Source: Bacillus sp. FJAT-29814
GTDB taxonomy: Bacteria > Bacillota > Bacilli > Bacillales > Cytobacillaceae
DNA: 64,000 nucleotides
Direction of reading: 5' to 3'
Assembly: GCF_001510715.1 (NCBI RefSeq)
Contig: NZ_LMTJ01000005.1
Coordinates: 1-64,000 of the forward strand
Numbering within the stretch: the stretch's first letter is position 1; every line of letters begins with the position of its first letter. The position numbers were made by a program, and so were the translations under genes. Of this stretch, positions 1 to 8,182 are shown piece by piece. Below the pieces are notes generated by a model. The model was not told the origin of the DNA and made no database searches. It was given only the letters and a program-made list of their open reading frames with translations.

Positions 1-81
<81 letters not shown>

Positions 82-86
82 TTTAT

Positions 87-162
87 GGAGGATTAGCTCA
101 GCTGGGAGAGCATCTGCCTTACAAGCAGAGGGTCGGCGGTTCGATCCCGTCATCCTCCACCA
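87..162 (+). tRNA. tRNA-Val (TAC)
   Basis: Complete cloverleaf with anticodon TAC and encoded CCA; first tRNA after the 5S gene. Confidence 0.96.
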
Positions 163-171
163 TATTAATGT

Positions 172-247
<76 letters not shown>

Positions 248-263
248 CTTAAATTAATGTTAT

Positions 264-339
264 GAGCCATTAGCTCAGTCGGTAGAGCATCTGACTTTTA
301 ATCAGAGGGTCGAAGGTTCGAGTCCTTCATGGCTCACCA
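264..339 (+). tRNA. tRNA-Lys (TTT)
   Basis: Complete cloverleaf, anticodon loop cttttaa giving TTT, CCA encoded. Confidence 0.96.
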
Positions 340-349
340 TTTAAATATT

Positions 350-431
350 GCGGGTGTGGCGGAATTGGCAGACGCACCAGACTTAGGATCTGGCGCCGCA
401 AGGCGTGGGGGTTCGACTCCCTTCACCCGCA
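350..431 (+). tRNA. tRNA-Leu (TAG)
   Basis: Class II tRNA with a long variable arm. Anticodon TAG. The discriminator A is followed by tca, so CCA is not encoded and must be added after transcription. Confidence 0.95.
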
Positions 432-444
432 TCATTTCTTTCAT

Positions 445-519
445 GCGGAAGTAGTTCAGTGGTAGAACACCACCTTGCCAAGGTGGGGGTCGCGGGTTCG
501 AATCCCGTCTTCCGCTCCA
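445..519 (+). tRNA. tRNA-Gly (GCC)
   Basis: Complete cloverleaf with anticodon GCC and encoded CCA. Confidence 0.96.
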
Positions 520-523
520 AAAT

Positions 524-612
524 GCCGGGGTGGCGGAACTGGCAGACGCACAGGACTTAAAATCCTGCGGTAGGTGACTACCGTACCGGTTCGATTCCGG
601 TCCTCGGCACCA
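524..612 (+). tRNA. tRNA-Leu (TAA)
   Basis: Class II tRNA with a long variable arm, anticodon TAA, CCA encoded. Confidence 0.96.
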
Positions 613-625
613 TGAAATTTCATAC

Positions 626-702
<77 letters not shown>

Positions 703-716
703 CTTGTTTTAAAAGA

Positions 717-793
717 CGGGAAATAGCTCAGCTTGGTAGAGCACTTGGTTTGGGACCAAGGGGTCGCAGGTTCGAATCCTGTTTTCCCGACCA
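717..793 (+). tRNA. tRNA-Pro (TGG)
   Basis: Complete cloverleaf with anticodon TGG and encoded CCA. Confidence 0.96.
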
Positions 794-806
794 TCCACAT
801 GATTAT

Positions 807-882
807 GGGGCCTTAGCTCAGCTGGGAGAGCGCCTGCTTTGCACGCAGGAGGTCAGCGGTTCGATCCCGCTAGGCTCCACCA
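807..882 (+). tRNA. tRNA-Ala (TGC)
   Basis: Complete cloverleaf with anticodon TGC and encoded CCA. Confidence 0.96.
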
Positions 883-900
883 TAACTTAATTAAAAATTT

Positions 901-977
901 GGCGGTGTAGCTCAGCTGGCTAGAGCGTACGGTTCATACCCGTAAGGTCGGGGGTTCGATCCCCTCCGCCGCTACCA
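901..977 (+). tRNA. tRNA-Met (CAT), elongator
   Basis: Complete cloverleaf with anticodon CAT. It starts GGCGGTG and has a normal G1-C72-type pair, so it is the elongator rather than the initiator. CCA is encoded. Confidence 0.9.
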
Positions 978-986
978 ATGTCTTTA

Positions 987-1013
987 GGACCTTTAGCTCA
1001 GCTGGTTAGAGCA
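987..1013 (+). pseudogene. 5' fragment of tRNA-Ile2, duplicated
   Basis: Twenty-seven bases identical to the first 27 bases of the intact tRNA at 1130-1206. They run from tRNA position 1 through the D arm and stop after GAGCA. There is no anticodon arm, so this is not a functional tRNA. Immediately downstream lies the unrelated insert 1014-1129. Confidence 0.9.
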
Positions 1014-1129
1014 ACGAGCGAAGCTCCTTGAATAAATTTCGAGTTGTACCCATCGAGCTGCTTCTTGAATAAGCTTTCTGAGATGGGGACAGACAGATTT
1101 TAACCATATAGGTTAATGAACCTTAACTT
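1014..1129 (+). repeat. Insert in tRNA array, copy 1
   Basis: A 116-bp non-tRNA segment sits between the truncated 5' copy and the intact copy of tRNA-Ile2. Its first ~80 bp align closely with the insert at 1363-1471. Shared blocks are ACGAGCG at the left edge, then CGAGTTGTA, ATCGAGCTGCT, TTGAATA and a closing ACAG. The arms 1045-1054 and 1082-1091 can pair into a stem. It is probably co-transcribed with the tRNAs. I cannot assign it to a named element family. Confidence 0.8.
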
Positions 1130-1206
1130 GGACCTTTAGCTCAGCTGGTTAGAGCAGACGGCTCATAACCGTCCGGTCGTAGGTTCGAGTCCTACAAGGT
1201 CCACCA
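1130..1206 (+). tRNA. tRNA-Ile2 (CAT, probable k2C)
   Basis: Complete cloverleaf with anticodon CAT. The body (GGACCTTTAGC start, GACGG anticodon stem) resembles Bacillus tRNA-Ile2, whose C34 is converted to lysidine by TilS. It sits after the elongator Met as in B. subtilis trnB. A second Met tRNA is the alternative. CCA is encoded. Confidence 0.85.
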
Positions 1207-1223
1207 ATAGCTTTATATAATAT

Positions 1224-1316
1224 GGAGGAATACCCAAGTCTGGCTGAAGGGATCGGTCTTGAAAACCGACAGGCGGGTTAAACCGCGCGGGGGTTCGAAT
1301 CCCTCTTCCTCCGCCA
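1224..1316 (+). tRNA. tRNA-Ser (TGA)
   Basis: Class II tRNA of 93 nt with a long variable arm, anticodon TGA, CCA encoded. Confidence 0.96.
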
Positions 1317-1330
1317 TATAGTCTCACATT

Positions 1331-1362
1331 TTTTATACTTCTTATTGTCGCGAGGTGGAGCA
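1331..1362 (+). pseudogene. Degenerate 5' fragment of tRNA-fMet plus leader
   Basis: Bases 1331-1362 match 1472-1503 at 29 of 32 positions. The repeat covers 18 bp of upstream spacer and the first 14 bases of tRNA-fMet, ending after GGAGCA. One mismatch lies inside the tRNA part. It is a non-functional duplicate created with, or left by, the insert that follows. Confidence 0.85.
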
Positions 1363-1471
1363 ACGAGCGTTGCTTCGATGAATATTCTGCGAGTTGTATC
1401 AATCGAGCTGCTGATTGAATATGCTTCCTGATTTTGATACAGTCCTACGTTAGCTCTTAGCATGACGTAAA
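1363..1471 (+). repeat. Insert in tRNA array, copy 2
   Basis: A 109-bp segment between the truncated and intact copies of tRNA-fMet, related to the insert at 1014-1129. It starts at the same motif (GAGCA followed by ACGAGCG) although that motif lies at a different place in the tRNA. Arms 1395-1402 and 1434-1441 form a perfect 8-bp stem. The stem bases differ from copy 1 but pairing is kept, which points to selection on structure. Confidence 0.8.
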
Positions 1472-1489
1472 CTTTATACTTTTTATTGT

Positions 1490-1563
<74 letters not shown>

Positions 1564-1566
1564 TAC

Positions 1567-1643
1567 GGTCTGGTAGTTCAGTTGGTTAGAATGCCTGCCT
1601 GTCACGCAGGAGGTCGCGGGTTCGAGTCCCGTCCAGACCGCCA
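1567..1643 (+). tRNA. tRNA-Asp (GTC)
   Basis: Complete cloverleaf with anticodon GTC and encoded CCA. Confidence 0.96.
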
Positions 1644-1649
1644 TTTGTT

Positions 1650-1725
1650 GGCTCAGTAGCTCAGTCGGTAGAGCAATGGACTGAAAATCCATGTGTCGGC
1701 GGTTCGATTCCGTCCTGAGCCACCA
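1650..1725 (+). tRNA. tRNA-Phe (GAA)
   Basis: Complete cloverleaf with anticodon GAA and encoded CCA. Confidence 0.96.
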
Positions 1726-1746
1726 TTTGATTATTGTAAATATTAT

Positions 1747-1823
1747 GGCGGTTGTGGCGAAGTGGTTAACGCATCGGATTGTGGTTCCGACATTCGTGGG
1801 TTCGATTCCCATCAGCCGCCCCA
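1747..1823 (+). tRNA. tRNA-His (GTG)
   Basis: Complete cloverleaf with anticodon GTG. The extra G-1 pairs with discriminator C73, as typical of tRNA-His. CCA is encoded. Confidence 0.96.
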
Positions 1824-1829
1824 TATAAT

Positions 1830-1903
1830 GCGGGTGTAGTTTAGTGGTAAAACCACAGCCTTCCAAGCTGTTGTTGTGGGTTCGATTCCCATCACCCGCT
1901 CCA
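1830..1903 (+). tRNA. tRNA-Gly (TCC)
   Basis: Complete cloverleaf with anticodon TCC and encoded CCA. Confidence 0.96.
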
Positions 1904-1907
1904 TTAT

Positions 1908-1984
<77 letters not shown>

Positions 1985-1992
1985 TATATTAT

Positions 1993-2067
1993 TCCGCAGT
2001 AGCTCAGTGGTAGAGCTATCGGCTGTTAACCGATCGGTCGTAGGTTCGAATCCTACCTGCGGAGCCA
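1993..2067 (+). tRNA. tRNA-Asn (GTT)
   Basis: Complete cloverleaf with anticodon GTT and encoded CCA. Confidence 0.96.
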
Positions 2068-2070
2068 TAT

Positions 2071-2158
2071 AGAGAAGTACCCAAGTGGCTCAAGGGGCTC
2101 CCCTGCTAAGGGAGTAGGTCGCGTAAGCGGCGCGAGGGTTCGAATCCCTTCTTCTCTG
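2071..2158 (+). tRNA. tRNA-Ser (GCT)
   Basis: Class II tRNA, anticodon GCT, acceptor stem closed by an A1-T72 pair. CCA is not encoded. Confidence 0.94.
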
Positions 2159-2164
2159 TTGATT

Positions 2165-2236
2165 GGCCCCTTGGTCAAGCGGTTAAGACACCGCCCTTTC
2201 ACGGCGGTAACACGGGTTCGAATCCCGTAGGGGTCA
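2165..2236 (+). tRNA. tRNA-Glu (TTC)
   Basis: Complete cloverleaf with anticodon TTC; last tRNA of the array. CCA is not encoded. Confidence 0.95.
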
Positions 2237-2246
2237 TACAAAAAGG

Positions 2247-2274
2247 CTGATGACATTTTGTCATCAGTTTTTTT
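2247..2274 (+). terminator. Terminator of rRNA-tRNA operon
   Basis: Perfect 9-bp stem ctgatgaca / tgtcatcag with a 3-base loop, followed by seven T. It lies 10 bp after tRNA-Glu. Confidence 0.93.
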
Positions 2275-2420
2275 GTGTTTCAAGATTATTTTATTTGATT
2301 GTTTTAAGAATAAAACACTAAAAAAAGGAGTAATTTGAATCTTCTTGATTTAATTGAATTGGGATCAGTTTGGGTTTAAACTAAAATTGAACCATAAAAA
2401 GGAAAGAGAGGATAGATTCT

Positions 2421-3881
2421 GTGATTTCCATCCGAACAAAAATTATTGGGTACTCCATGGTTCTCGTATTATTAATTAATAGTGTTTCGTTTTTCTTATT
2501 TCAAAGCAGCCAGAAATCTGGTGATGAGTATAATGCGATTTTACAAAGATTCTTTCTATTAAATGACTTGTCAATGAGTACAAAATCCGTTTATGAGTCT
2601 TTAGATGACTATTTACTCGATCACTCTATTGATAAATTTGATATCTATTCGTCAGAACGGCAAAAATTAAAGCGGTTACAATCTCAATTAAAACCACATA
2701 TAAATCAAGATATTGTCGTAAAGAATTATTATTACTTAATTGAAAGCTTCCTAGGCGAGTGCACGGTGATATTAAATGCATATAATCGTAATGAGATTGA
2801 GGTTTACTCATCCCATTTAACGGAATTATCTAGAATATCCATCTACATACAGGAAGCGACATTGGCATTAATAAACCATGAATTAACGAATTATCAAACA
2901 TTCTACAGGGAAATGCATAAAAGAAATGAGCTTTTCAGCACGATTGGTATTATTATTTTTGTTTTGACCATTCTTATAAGTATACTATTTGCCCTGTGGT
3001 TTTCAAAAGGGATGACGAAGCCCATCAGCCTTTTATCTAAGGCAGCAAAGGAAATTTCCACCGGGAAATTTGACGGTCCTGATGTAAAAGCACCTACAAA
3101 GGACGAGCTTCGCTTTCTGGCTGAAGCGTTTAATAATATGAGGGAAAATATTCGTCGATTAATTCAAGAAATCAAGCAGAAATCAGAACTGGATAACTTG
3201 TTAAAAGAAATGGAACTAAAAAGTTTGCAAAATCAAATTAATCCTCATTTTCTCTTTAATACATTAAATACGGTTTCGAGAATGGCCTATATCGAAGGTG
3301 CAGAACGGACAAGTGATTTAATTGATTCCGTAGCGGCTTTATTAAGGTATAATCTGGGCAATTTGGACAAACCCACGACATTGAAAGATGAGGTCGCCGT
3401 CGTTCATAATTATTTTTTTATTCAAATGACCAGGTTTGGTGATAGGGTGCAGTTTAGGACAGAGATTGATGAGTCATGCCTATCACTTCCAATACCGGTT
3501 TTAACATTGCAACCGATTATTGAGAATGCATTTATCCATGGCGTTGAATCATATGAACACGGTGCAGTTTTAAGCCTTTGCGTCTATAAAAAAAATAGTC
3601 AGGTCATTATTGAAGTGGCAGACAATGGAGTTGGAATGGACGAGCTAACGATAAAAAGATTAGTAGAGCAAGTTGATAGGGTACATTCCAGTCAAAAATC
3701 CTCGAAACATACCGGGCATTCGACGGGGATTGGGTTAATAAACGTAATTAAGCGATTGCAATTATTTTATGGACAGGATCAGGTGGTTGAGATTCAGTCC
3801 AAAATGGACGAGGGAACAGTAATTCGGCTAATGCTCCCTTGTGTTTCTGAAAGTGAGGTTCTCGCAAAAGACCATGTATAA
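2421..3881 (+). CDS. Sensor histidine kinase, YesM family
   Basis: Membrane sensor kinase of 486 residues that would phosphorylate the response regulator encoded next. It begins with GTG behind an aggaaagagagg ribosome site. A first membrane segment lies at about residues 8-28. An extracytoplasmic sensing region of about 140 residues follows, then a second membrane segment at about 172-196 and a HAMP linker. The phosphoacceptor region has the short His_kinase type motif NPHFLFNTLN near residue 277. An ATPase domain carries the N-box IENAFIHG (about 366) and the G-box DNGVGM (about 401). This layout is the YesM/LytS-like class that usually controls carbohydrate import in Bacillus and Paenibacillus. 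The downstream sugar ABC importer supports that role. The ligand is unknown. Confidence 0.93.
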   Translation: MISIRTKIIGYSMVLVLLINSVSFFLFQSSQKSGDEYNAILQRFFLLNDLSMSTKSVYESLDDYLLDHSIDKFDIYSSERQKLKRLQSQLKPHINQDIVVKNYYYLIESFLGECTVILNAYNRNEIEVYSSHLTELSRISIYIQEATLALINHELTNYQTFYREMHKRNELFSTIGIIIFVLTILISILFALWFSKGMTKPISLLSKAAKEISTGKFDGPDVKAPTKDELRFLAEAFNNMRENIRRLIQEIKQKSELDNLLKEMELKSLQNQINPHFLFNTLNTVSRMAYIEGAERTSDLIDSVAALLRYNLGNLDKPTTLKDEVAVVHNYFFIQMTRFGDRVQFRTEIDESCLSLPIPVLTLQPIIENAFIHGVESYEHGAVLSLCVYKKNSQVIIEVADNGVGMDELTIKRLVEQVDRVHSSQKSSKHTGHSTGIGLINVIKRLQLFYGQDQVVEIQSKMDEGTVIRLMLPCVSESEVLAKDHV

Positions 3882-4674
3882 ATTATTAATTGTAGATGAT
3901 GAGATGCTAGAAAGACAGGCACTTAGGATGATTGTATCAACAAAACTAAAAAATATAGAGATTATTGGCGAGGCTGAAAATGGGAGAAAAGCCATTCAAC
4001 TCGCAAACCAATTCGCTCCTAATATCATCATTATGGATATTAAAATGCCAGGGATTACTGGCATTGAGGCGGTAAAAGTGATTAAAGACCAGCAACCAGA
4101 TATAAAAGTGATTATGCTATCTGCATTTGATAAATTTGAGTATGCTAGACAAGTAATGCAGCAGGGTGTTAAAGAATATTTATTAAAACCTGCCCGAAAA
4201 GATGAACTTGTTGCAGCAGTAGAGCGGGTAATTTCCGAACTTAATATGGAAAGACGGGAAAAAGAAGAACAAGAGAATTTAAGAAAAAATCTTCGGTTAG
4301 CGATTTCCCCTTCGGAAAATGAAGAAGTAGCTTGGGACCTGTATTATGATGACAAAAAGATGAAGAAAATAAAAGATTTTATTGAGGAAAACTTTACAAA
4401 GACCATTTCATTAGAGGATGCAGCAGAATATGTCGGTATAAGTCCCTTTTATTTAAGTAAATTGTTTAAAGAAAAATTTTCTGTTAATTTTATTGATTAC
4501 ATTACCCAATTACGAGTAAATAAGGCCAAGGATTTGATGAAAAATCCTGAAAGCAGCTTGAAGGAGATCTGTTTTAACGTCGGATATAAGGACCCTAACT
4601 ATTTTAGTAGAGTATTTAAAAAGACAACCGGTTATTCCCCAAGTGAATACAGAAAGCGGTTATTTATTGGGTAA
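3874..4674 (+). CDS. Response regulator, YesN/AraC family
   Basis: Cytoplasmic DNA-binding response regulator of 266 residues. The ATG at 3874 is chosen because it overlaps the kinase stop by 8 bp and starts directly with the receiver fold (MYKLLIVDDE); an in-frame GTG upstream at 3841 would only add residues that do not resemble the family. The receiver domain covers about 1-120, with the phosphoacceptor Asp in IIMDIKMPG near residue 54. The C-terminal ~100 residues form an AraC-type double helix-turn-helix ending in the typical GYSPSEYRKR. It is probably translationally coupled to the kinase and likely activates the sugar transporter operon starting at 4813. Confidence 0.94.
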   Translation: MYKLLIVDDEMLERQALRMIVSTKLKNIEIIGEAENGRKAIQLANQFAPNIIIMDIKMPGITGIEAVKVIKDQQPDIKVIMLSAFDKFEYARQVMQQGVKEYLLKPARKDELVAAVERVISELNMERREKEEQENLRKNLRLAISPSENEEVAWDLYYDDKKMKKIKDFIEENFTKTISLEDAAEYVGISPFYLSKLFKEKFSVNFIDYITQLRVNKAKDLMKNPESSLKEICFNVGYKDPNYFSRVFKKTTGYSPSEYRKRLFIG

Positions 4675-4762
4675 TCGAATGACATTATCAATAATTAACA
4701 AAAAAGTGAAGATGAATGCAAAAGATTAAAGGAAATTCTGGAACAGAAGTCTGAATATTAGT

Positions 4763-4790
4763 GTTATAGTGGTAAATGAAAGAGCTTTCA
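4763..4790 (+). promoter_or_regulatory. Probable promoter -10 and cre-like operator
   Basis: The -10-like element tatagt at 4765-4770 is followed by TGAAAGAGCTTTCA at 4777-4790. The latter has perfect 6-bp arms TGAAAG/CTTTCA and differs from the CcpA cre consensus (TGWAANCGNTNWCA) at one central base. It lies just upstream of the substrate-binding protein gene. Carbon catabolite repression of the sugar transporter is therefore plausible but inferred. Confidence 0.5.
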
Positions 4791-4812
4791 TAAGAGATGA
4801 GGGGGGAAATTA

Positions 4813-6108
4813 ATGAAAAAAGCATGGTCGATTTTGTTAACTGTTTTGCTTATGGCCTCATTTGTATTAGCAGGATGCAGCTCCGATACTTCGTCTGGAG
4901 GGAATTCCGGTAAAAAGTCCGAAAAAGGAGATGCAAAGCTGGACATTTTTAGCTGGTGGACAGGTGCTGGGGAAGAAGATGGATTAAAAGCATTAATTGA
5001 ATTGTTTAAGGAAAAGCACCCGGATGTGAAAATTGAAAATGCAGCTGTAGCTGGTGGTGCAGGTACGAATGCAAAAGCGGTGCTTGCAAGTAGGATGCAA
5101 GGGAATGATCCTCCTGCAACGTTCCAGGTCCATGGCGGTGCCGAATTAAATGAAGGCTGGGTTGCGGCCGGTAAAATGGAGACACTCGATGACCTTTATG
5201 AAAAGGAAGGCTGGAAAGATAAATTTCCAAAGGATTTAATTGACCTTGTTAGCAAGGATGGACATATTTATTCTGTTCCTGTAAATATTCATCGTGGAAA
5301 TGTACTTTGGTATAACAAAAAGATTTTTACAGAGAACAATTTGGAAGCACCAAAAACATTTGATGAATTCTTTAAGGTGGCTGACGCTCTTAAAGCAAAA
5401 GGGATTACTCCCCTAGCGCTTGGGGATAAGGAGCCTTGGACAGCCACTCATCTGTTTGAAAGTGTCCTATTAGGTACGCTTGGAGCAGATGACTACAAGA
5501 AATTATGGACTGGCGATCTCGCGTTTGATGATGCAAAGGTGAAAGATGCGGTTGAAACATTTAAGAAAATGTTGTCTTACGTAAATGAAGACCATAGCTC
5601 AAGAAACTGGCAGGATGCTTCTCAGTTAGTGGGAACTGGTGACGCCGCGATGAATGTAATGGGTGACTGGGCAAAAGGCTATTTTTCTAATGATTTAAAG
5701 TTGAAGGCAAATGAAGACTTTGGCTGGGTGGCTACACCAGGAACTGATGGCATGTTTATGGTAGTTACAGATACATTCGGATTGCCAAAAGGTGTTAAAA
5801 ATCCAGATGATGTAAAGAAATGGCTCTCTGTCTTAGGATCTGTTGAAGGACAAGATGCTTTCAATCCATTGAAAGGATCCATTCCTGCACGAATTGATGC
5901 AGATAAATCAAAATACGATGTTTATGGCCAGCAAACAATTGAAGAATTTAAAGAAGCAAAACTGGCTCCAAGTTTGGCACACGGTTCGGCAGCGCCAGAA
6001 GGATTTTTAACAAAGGTAAACCAAGCAGTCAACATATTTGTAACGCAACAAAAATCGGACCAATTTGTGGATTCCTTGAAAACTGCATCTAGTGAGCTTA
6101 AAAAGTAA
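4813..6108 (+). CDS. Sugar ABC transporter substrate-binding lipoprotein
   Basis: Extracellular solute-binding protein family 1 of the CUT1 sugar importers, 431 residues. A lipoprotein signal peptide ends at the lipobox LAGC near residue 21, so the mature protein is anchored outside the membrane. The start follows a strong gaggggggaaatta site. The sequence FSWWTGAGEEDGLKALIE and the late GDWAKGYF segment are typical of glucose/oligosaccharide binders. It is followed by two permease genes but no ATPase gene. A shared MsmX-type ATPase encoded elsewhere would be needed, as for many Bacillus CUT1 systems. With the GH92 mannosidase facing it, manno-oligosaccharides or mannose are possible substrates; this is inference. 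Confidence 0.92.
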   Translation: MKKAWSILLTVLLMASFVLAGCSSDTSSGGNSGKKSEKGDAKLDIFSWWTGAGEEDGLKALIELFKEKHPDVKIENAAVAGGAGTNAKAVLASRMQGNDPPATFQVHGGAELNEGWVAAGKMETLDDLYEKEGWKDKFPKDLIDLVSKDGHIYSVPVNIHRGNVLWYNKKIFTENNLEAPKTFDEFFKVADALKAKGITPLALGDKEPWTATHLFESVLLGTLGADDYKKLWTGDLAFDDAKVKDAVETFKKMLSYVNEDHSSRNWQDASQLVGTGDAAMNVMGDWAKGYFSNDLKLKANEDFGWVATPGTDGMFMVVTDTFGLPKGVKNPDDVKKWLSVLGSVEGQDAFNPLKGSIPARIDADKSKYDVYGQQTIEEFKEAKLAPSLAHGSAAPEGFLTKVNQAVNIFVTQQKSDQFVDSLKTASSELKK

Positions 6109-6268
6109 AACAAGTGGGGAGGAGAGGAAGGTGTCTCTCTTCCCTATTTTTTTGCTAATCAGAATTTTTTATCTCAGCTTCGCACGCATAAATTCAACTA
6201 CACCTTTGCCTTCGTCCATACGGACTTGTCGGTCGGCGAGTATACATTTAACGCAAGGGGGGATATAA
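6109..6268. other. 160-bp spacer with a coding-like remnant
   Basis: Spacer between the binding protein and permease genes. On the minus strand a stop at 6169-6171 closes a 24-codon open stretch to about 6243 whose translation ends in DEGKGVVEFMRAKLR. It reads like the C-terminus of a degraded gene but has no start and no recognisable family. A short palindrome (ggggaggagaggaag to tctcttccct, about 6116-6144) could act as a processing hairpin. The site aaggggggat at 6255-6264 serves the next gene. Confidence 0.3.
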
Positions 6269-7252
6269 GTGGAATCTGTTAAACCATCTGCACCATTGAA
6301 AAATCAATCAAAACCATTAATGATTACGGAAACAAAGAGAAACCGCCCTCTGATGAATGACAGGGTAAAGGCTTTTTTATGTCTCCTTCCTTCCATCATT
6401 TTAATTGCCATTTTCGTCTACGGGTTTATTGGATGGACAGGGTATGTCTCCCTAAGCAATTGGAATTCTCTTGTTCCGGATTTTTCCTTTGCGGGATTAA
6501 AAAACTATGCTTATTTGTTCAGTGATTTTCGCTTCCAGGCTGATTTAAGAAATACGCTTTTCTTTACATTGTTCTTTATCATTGCGGTTCTTGGTTCCGG
6601 ACTTGTGCTTGCTATTTTACTTGATCAAAAAATTCGGGCGGAATCATTGTTTCGAAATATTTTCTTTTTTCCAATGGCCTTATCTTTTATTGTGACAGGT
6701 GTTGTCTGGCAATGGATCTTGAATCCTTCAACAGGTGTGAATCTGATTTTGAAAAATTTTGGAATTTCACCGAAGTGGTATACGAGTGTCACCATTATCC
6801 CGGGTATTGAGTGGGGAAAAATCGAATTTGGTATTCCTGTGGCTATTATTGCGGTGGTGATTGCGGCCATGTGGCAAATGACAGGATTTTCAGTTGCCAT
6901 GTACTTGGCTGGACTGCGTGGAATTCCCGAAGAATTACGGGAAGCTGCCCGGATCGATGGGGCATCTGAATTCCAAATCTTTTTAAAGATTATTTTTCCA
7001 TTGTTAATGCCAATTACGGTTAGTGTCATTATTATTATGGCCCATATCTCGCTTAAGATCTTTGATTTAATTTATGCAATGACTGGCCCAGGGGCCAACT
7101 TTGTTACTGATGTCCCGGGGGTATATATGTTTGAAACCACCTTCCGCGGCAATTATTATGCAAACGGTGCAGCGATTACCATTATTATGTTGCTATCTGT
7201 TGCGATTTTTATTATCCCGTATTTGATTTCAAGCAGAAAGGGTGGAAGCTGA
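6269..7252 (+). CDS. Sugar ABC transporter permease (MalF/UgpA type)
   Basis: Inner-membrane permease of a CUT1 sugar importer, 327 residues. A GTG start lies behind aaggggggat. About six membrane segments follow a ~40-residue basic cytoplasmic N-terminus. The EAA loop that contacts the ATPase is clear near residues 220-240 ([18 protein letters not shown]). Its stop overlaps the start of the second permease by one base (tgATG), so both are translated together. Substrate specificity cannot be read from the permease. Confidence 0.94.
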   Translation: MESVKPSAPLKNQSKPLMITETKRNRPLMNDRVKAFLCLLPSIILIAIFVYGFIGWTGYVSLSNWNSLVPDFSFAGLKNYAYLFSDFRFQADLRNTLFFTLFFIIAVLGSGLVLAILLDQKIRAESLFRNIFFFPMALSFIVTGVVWQWILNPSTGVNLILKNFGISPKWYTSVTIIPGIEWGKIEFGIPVAIIAVVIAAMWQMTGFSVAMYLAGLRGIPEELREAARIDGASEFQIFLKIIFPLLMPITVSVIIIMAHISLKIFDLIYAMTGPGANFVTDVPGVYMFETTFRGNYYANGAAITIIMLLSVAIFIIPYLISSRKGGS

Positions 7253-8073
7253 TGTCGATTCGAGTAGTAACCCGCCCGGCTCTTTATGCATTATTGATTG
7301 CCTTTAGTTTGTTTTTTCTAATGCCAGTCTATCTCATGTTTATTACAAGCATTAAGCCCCTGGATCAAATTACGCTGGCGCAAATGTGGGAGCTTCCAAA
7401 GGCGATAGATTTTACTAGTTACAAAGAAGCGTTTGAAAAACTGGCGCCCAACTTTGTGAATTCCATTTATCTCGTGATTCCTGCTACCATTTTTTCCGCT
7501 TTATTGGGTTCCTTAAATGGATATGTCCTGTCGAAGTGGAAATTTAAAGGGGCGGATTGGATTTTTACAGCTGTGTTATTTGGAATGTTTATTCCTTACC
7601 AAAGCATTCTAATTCCGCTAATCCAGTTTTTACGGGAAATCGGCCTGTATAATTCAATTCCTGGACTGGTCCTTGTACATGTTGTGTACGGCATTCCAAT
7701 TACAACTTTAATGTTCCGTAATTTTTATGCCAGTATTCCAGGAGAAATGATTGAATCAGCGCAAATTGATGGAGCAGGATTTTTCACTATATTTCGGTAT
7801 ATCATGATTCCACTTTCGATTATCGGCTTTGTAGTGGTAGGGATTTGGCAGTTTACAAATATTTGGAATGAGTTTTTATTTGCTGTTACGATTACAACCT
7901 CCGATCAGCAGCCCATTATGGTTGCGTTGCAAAATCTTTCAGGAAGCCAAATTGTGCAATGGAATGTCCAAATGGCAGGTGCCATTCTTGCGGCTTTGCC
8001 AACCCTGCTTGTTTATATTTTCCTCGGGAAATTCTTTGTAAAGGGACTGCTCGCCGGGTCCGTAAAAGGATAA
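7252..8073 (+). CDS. Sugar ABC transporter permease (MalG/UgpE type)
   Basis: Second CUT1 permease, 273 residues, with six predicted membrane segments. The EAA loop lies near residues 165-185 ([18 protein letters not shown]). It pairs with the preceding permease and the 4813-6108 binding protein. The operon ends here with a strong hairpin; no ATPase gene follows. Confidence 0.94.
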   Translation: MSIRVVTRPALYALLIAFSLFFLMPVYLMFITSIKPLDQITLAQMWELPKAIDFTSYKEAFEKLAPNFVNSIYLVIPATIFSALLGSLNGYVLSKWKFKGADWIFTAVLFGMFIPYQSILIPLIQFLREIGLYNSIPGLVLVHVVYGIPITTLMFRNFYASIPGEMIESAQIDGAGFFTIFRYIMIPLSIIGFVVVGIWQFTNIWNEFLFAVTITTSDQQPIMVALQNLSGSQIVQWNVQMAGAILAALPTLLVYIFLGKFFVKGLLAGSVKG

Positions 8074-8087
8074 ATAGTTGCAACCGT

Positions 8088-8113
8088 GCTCCATGGTACC
8101 ATGGGGCTTTTTT
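8088..8113 (+). terminator. Terminator of sugar transporter operon
   Basis: Stem gctccatgg / ccatggggc with a two-base loop and one G-T pair, followed by six T. Confidence 0.88.
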
Positions 8114-8137
8114 CTATTTCTCAGGACATGTACATCG

Positions 8138-8177
8138 AAAAAAAGAATCCCGAAGAAACATTCTTCTCCGGGATTCT
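8138..8177 (-). terminator. Terminator of GH92 gene
   Basis: Read on the minus strand, the arm agaatcccg (8169-8177) pairs with cgggattct (8144-8152), followed by a run of T (8138-8143). Confidence 0.85.
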
Positions 8178-8182
8178 GTGAA

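Noticed and set aside
3841-3873. Upstream start for the response regulator
   Set aside because: The extra residues do not fit the receiver domain and the site for ATG 3874 is better.
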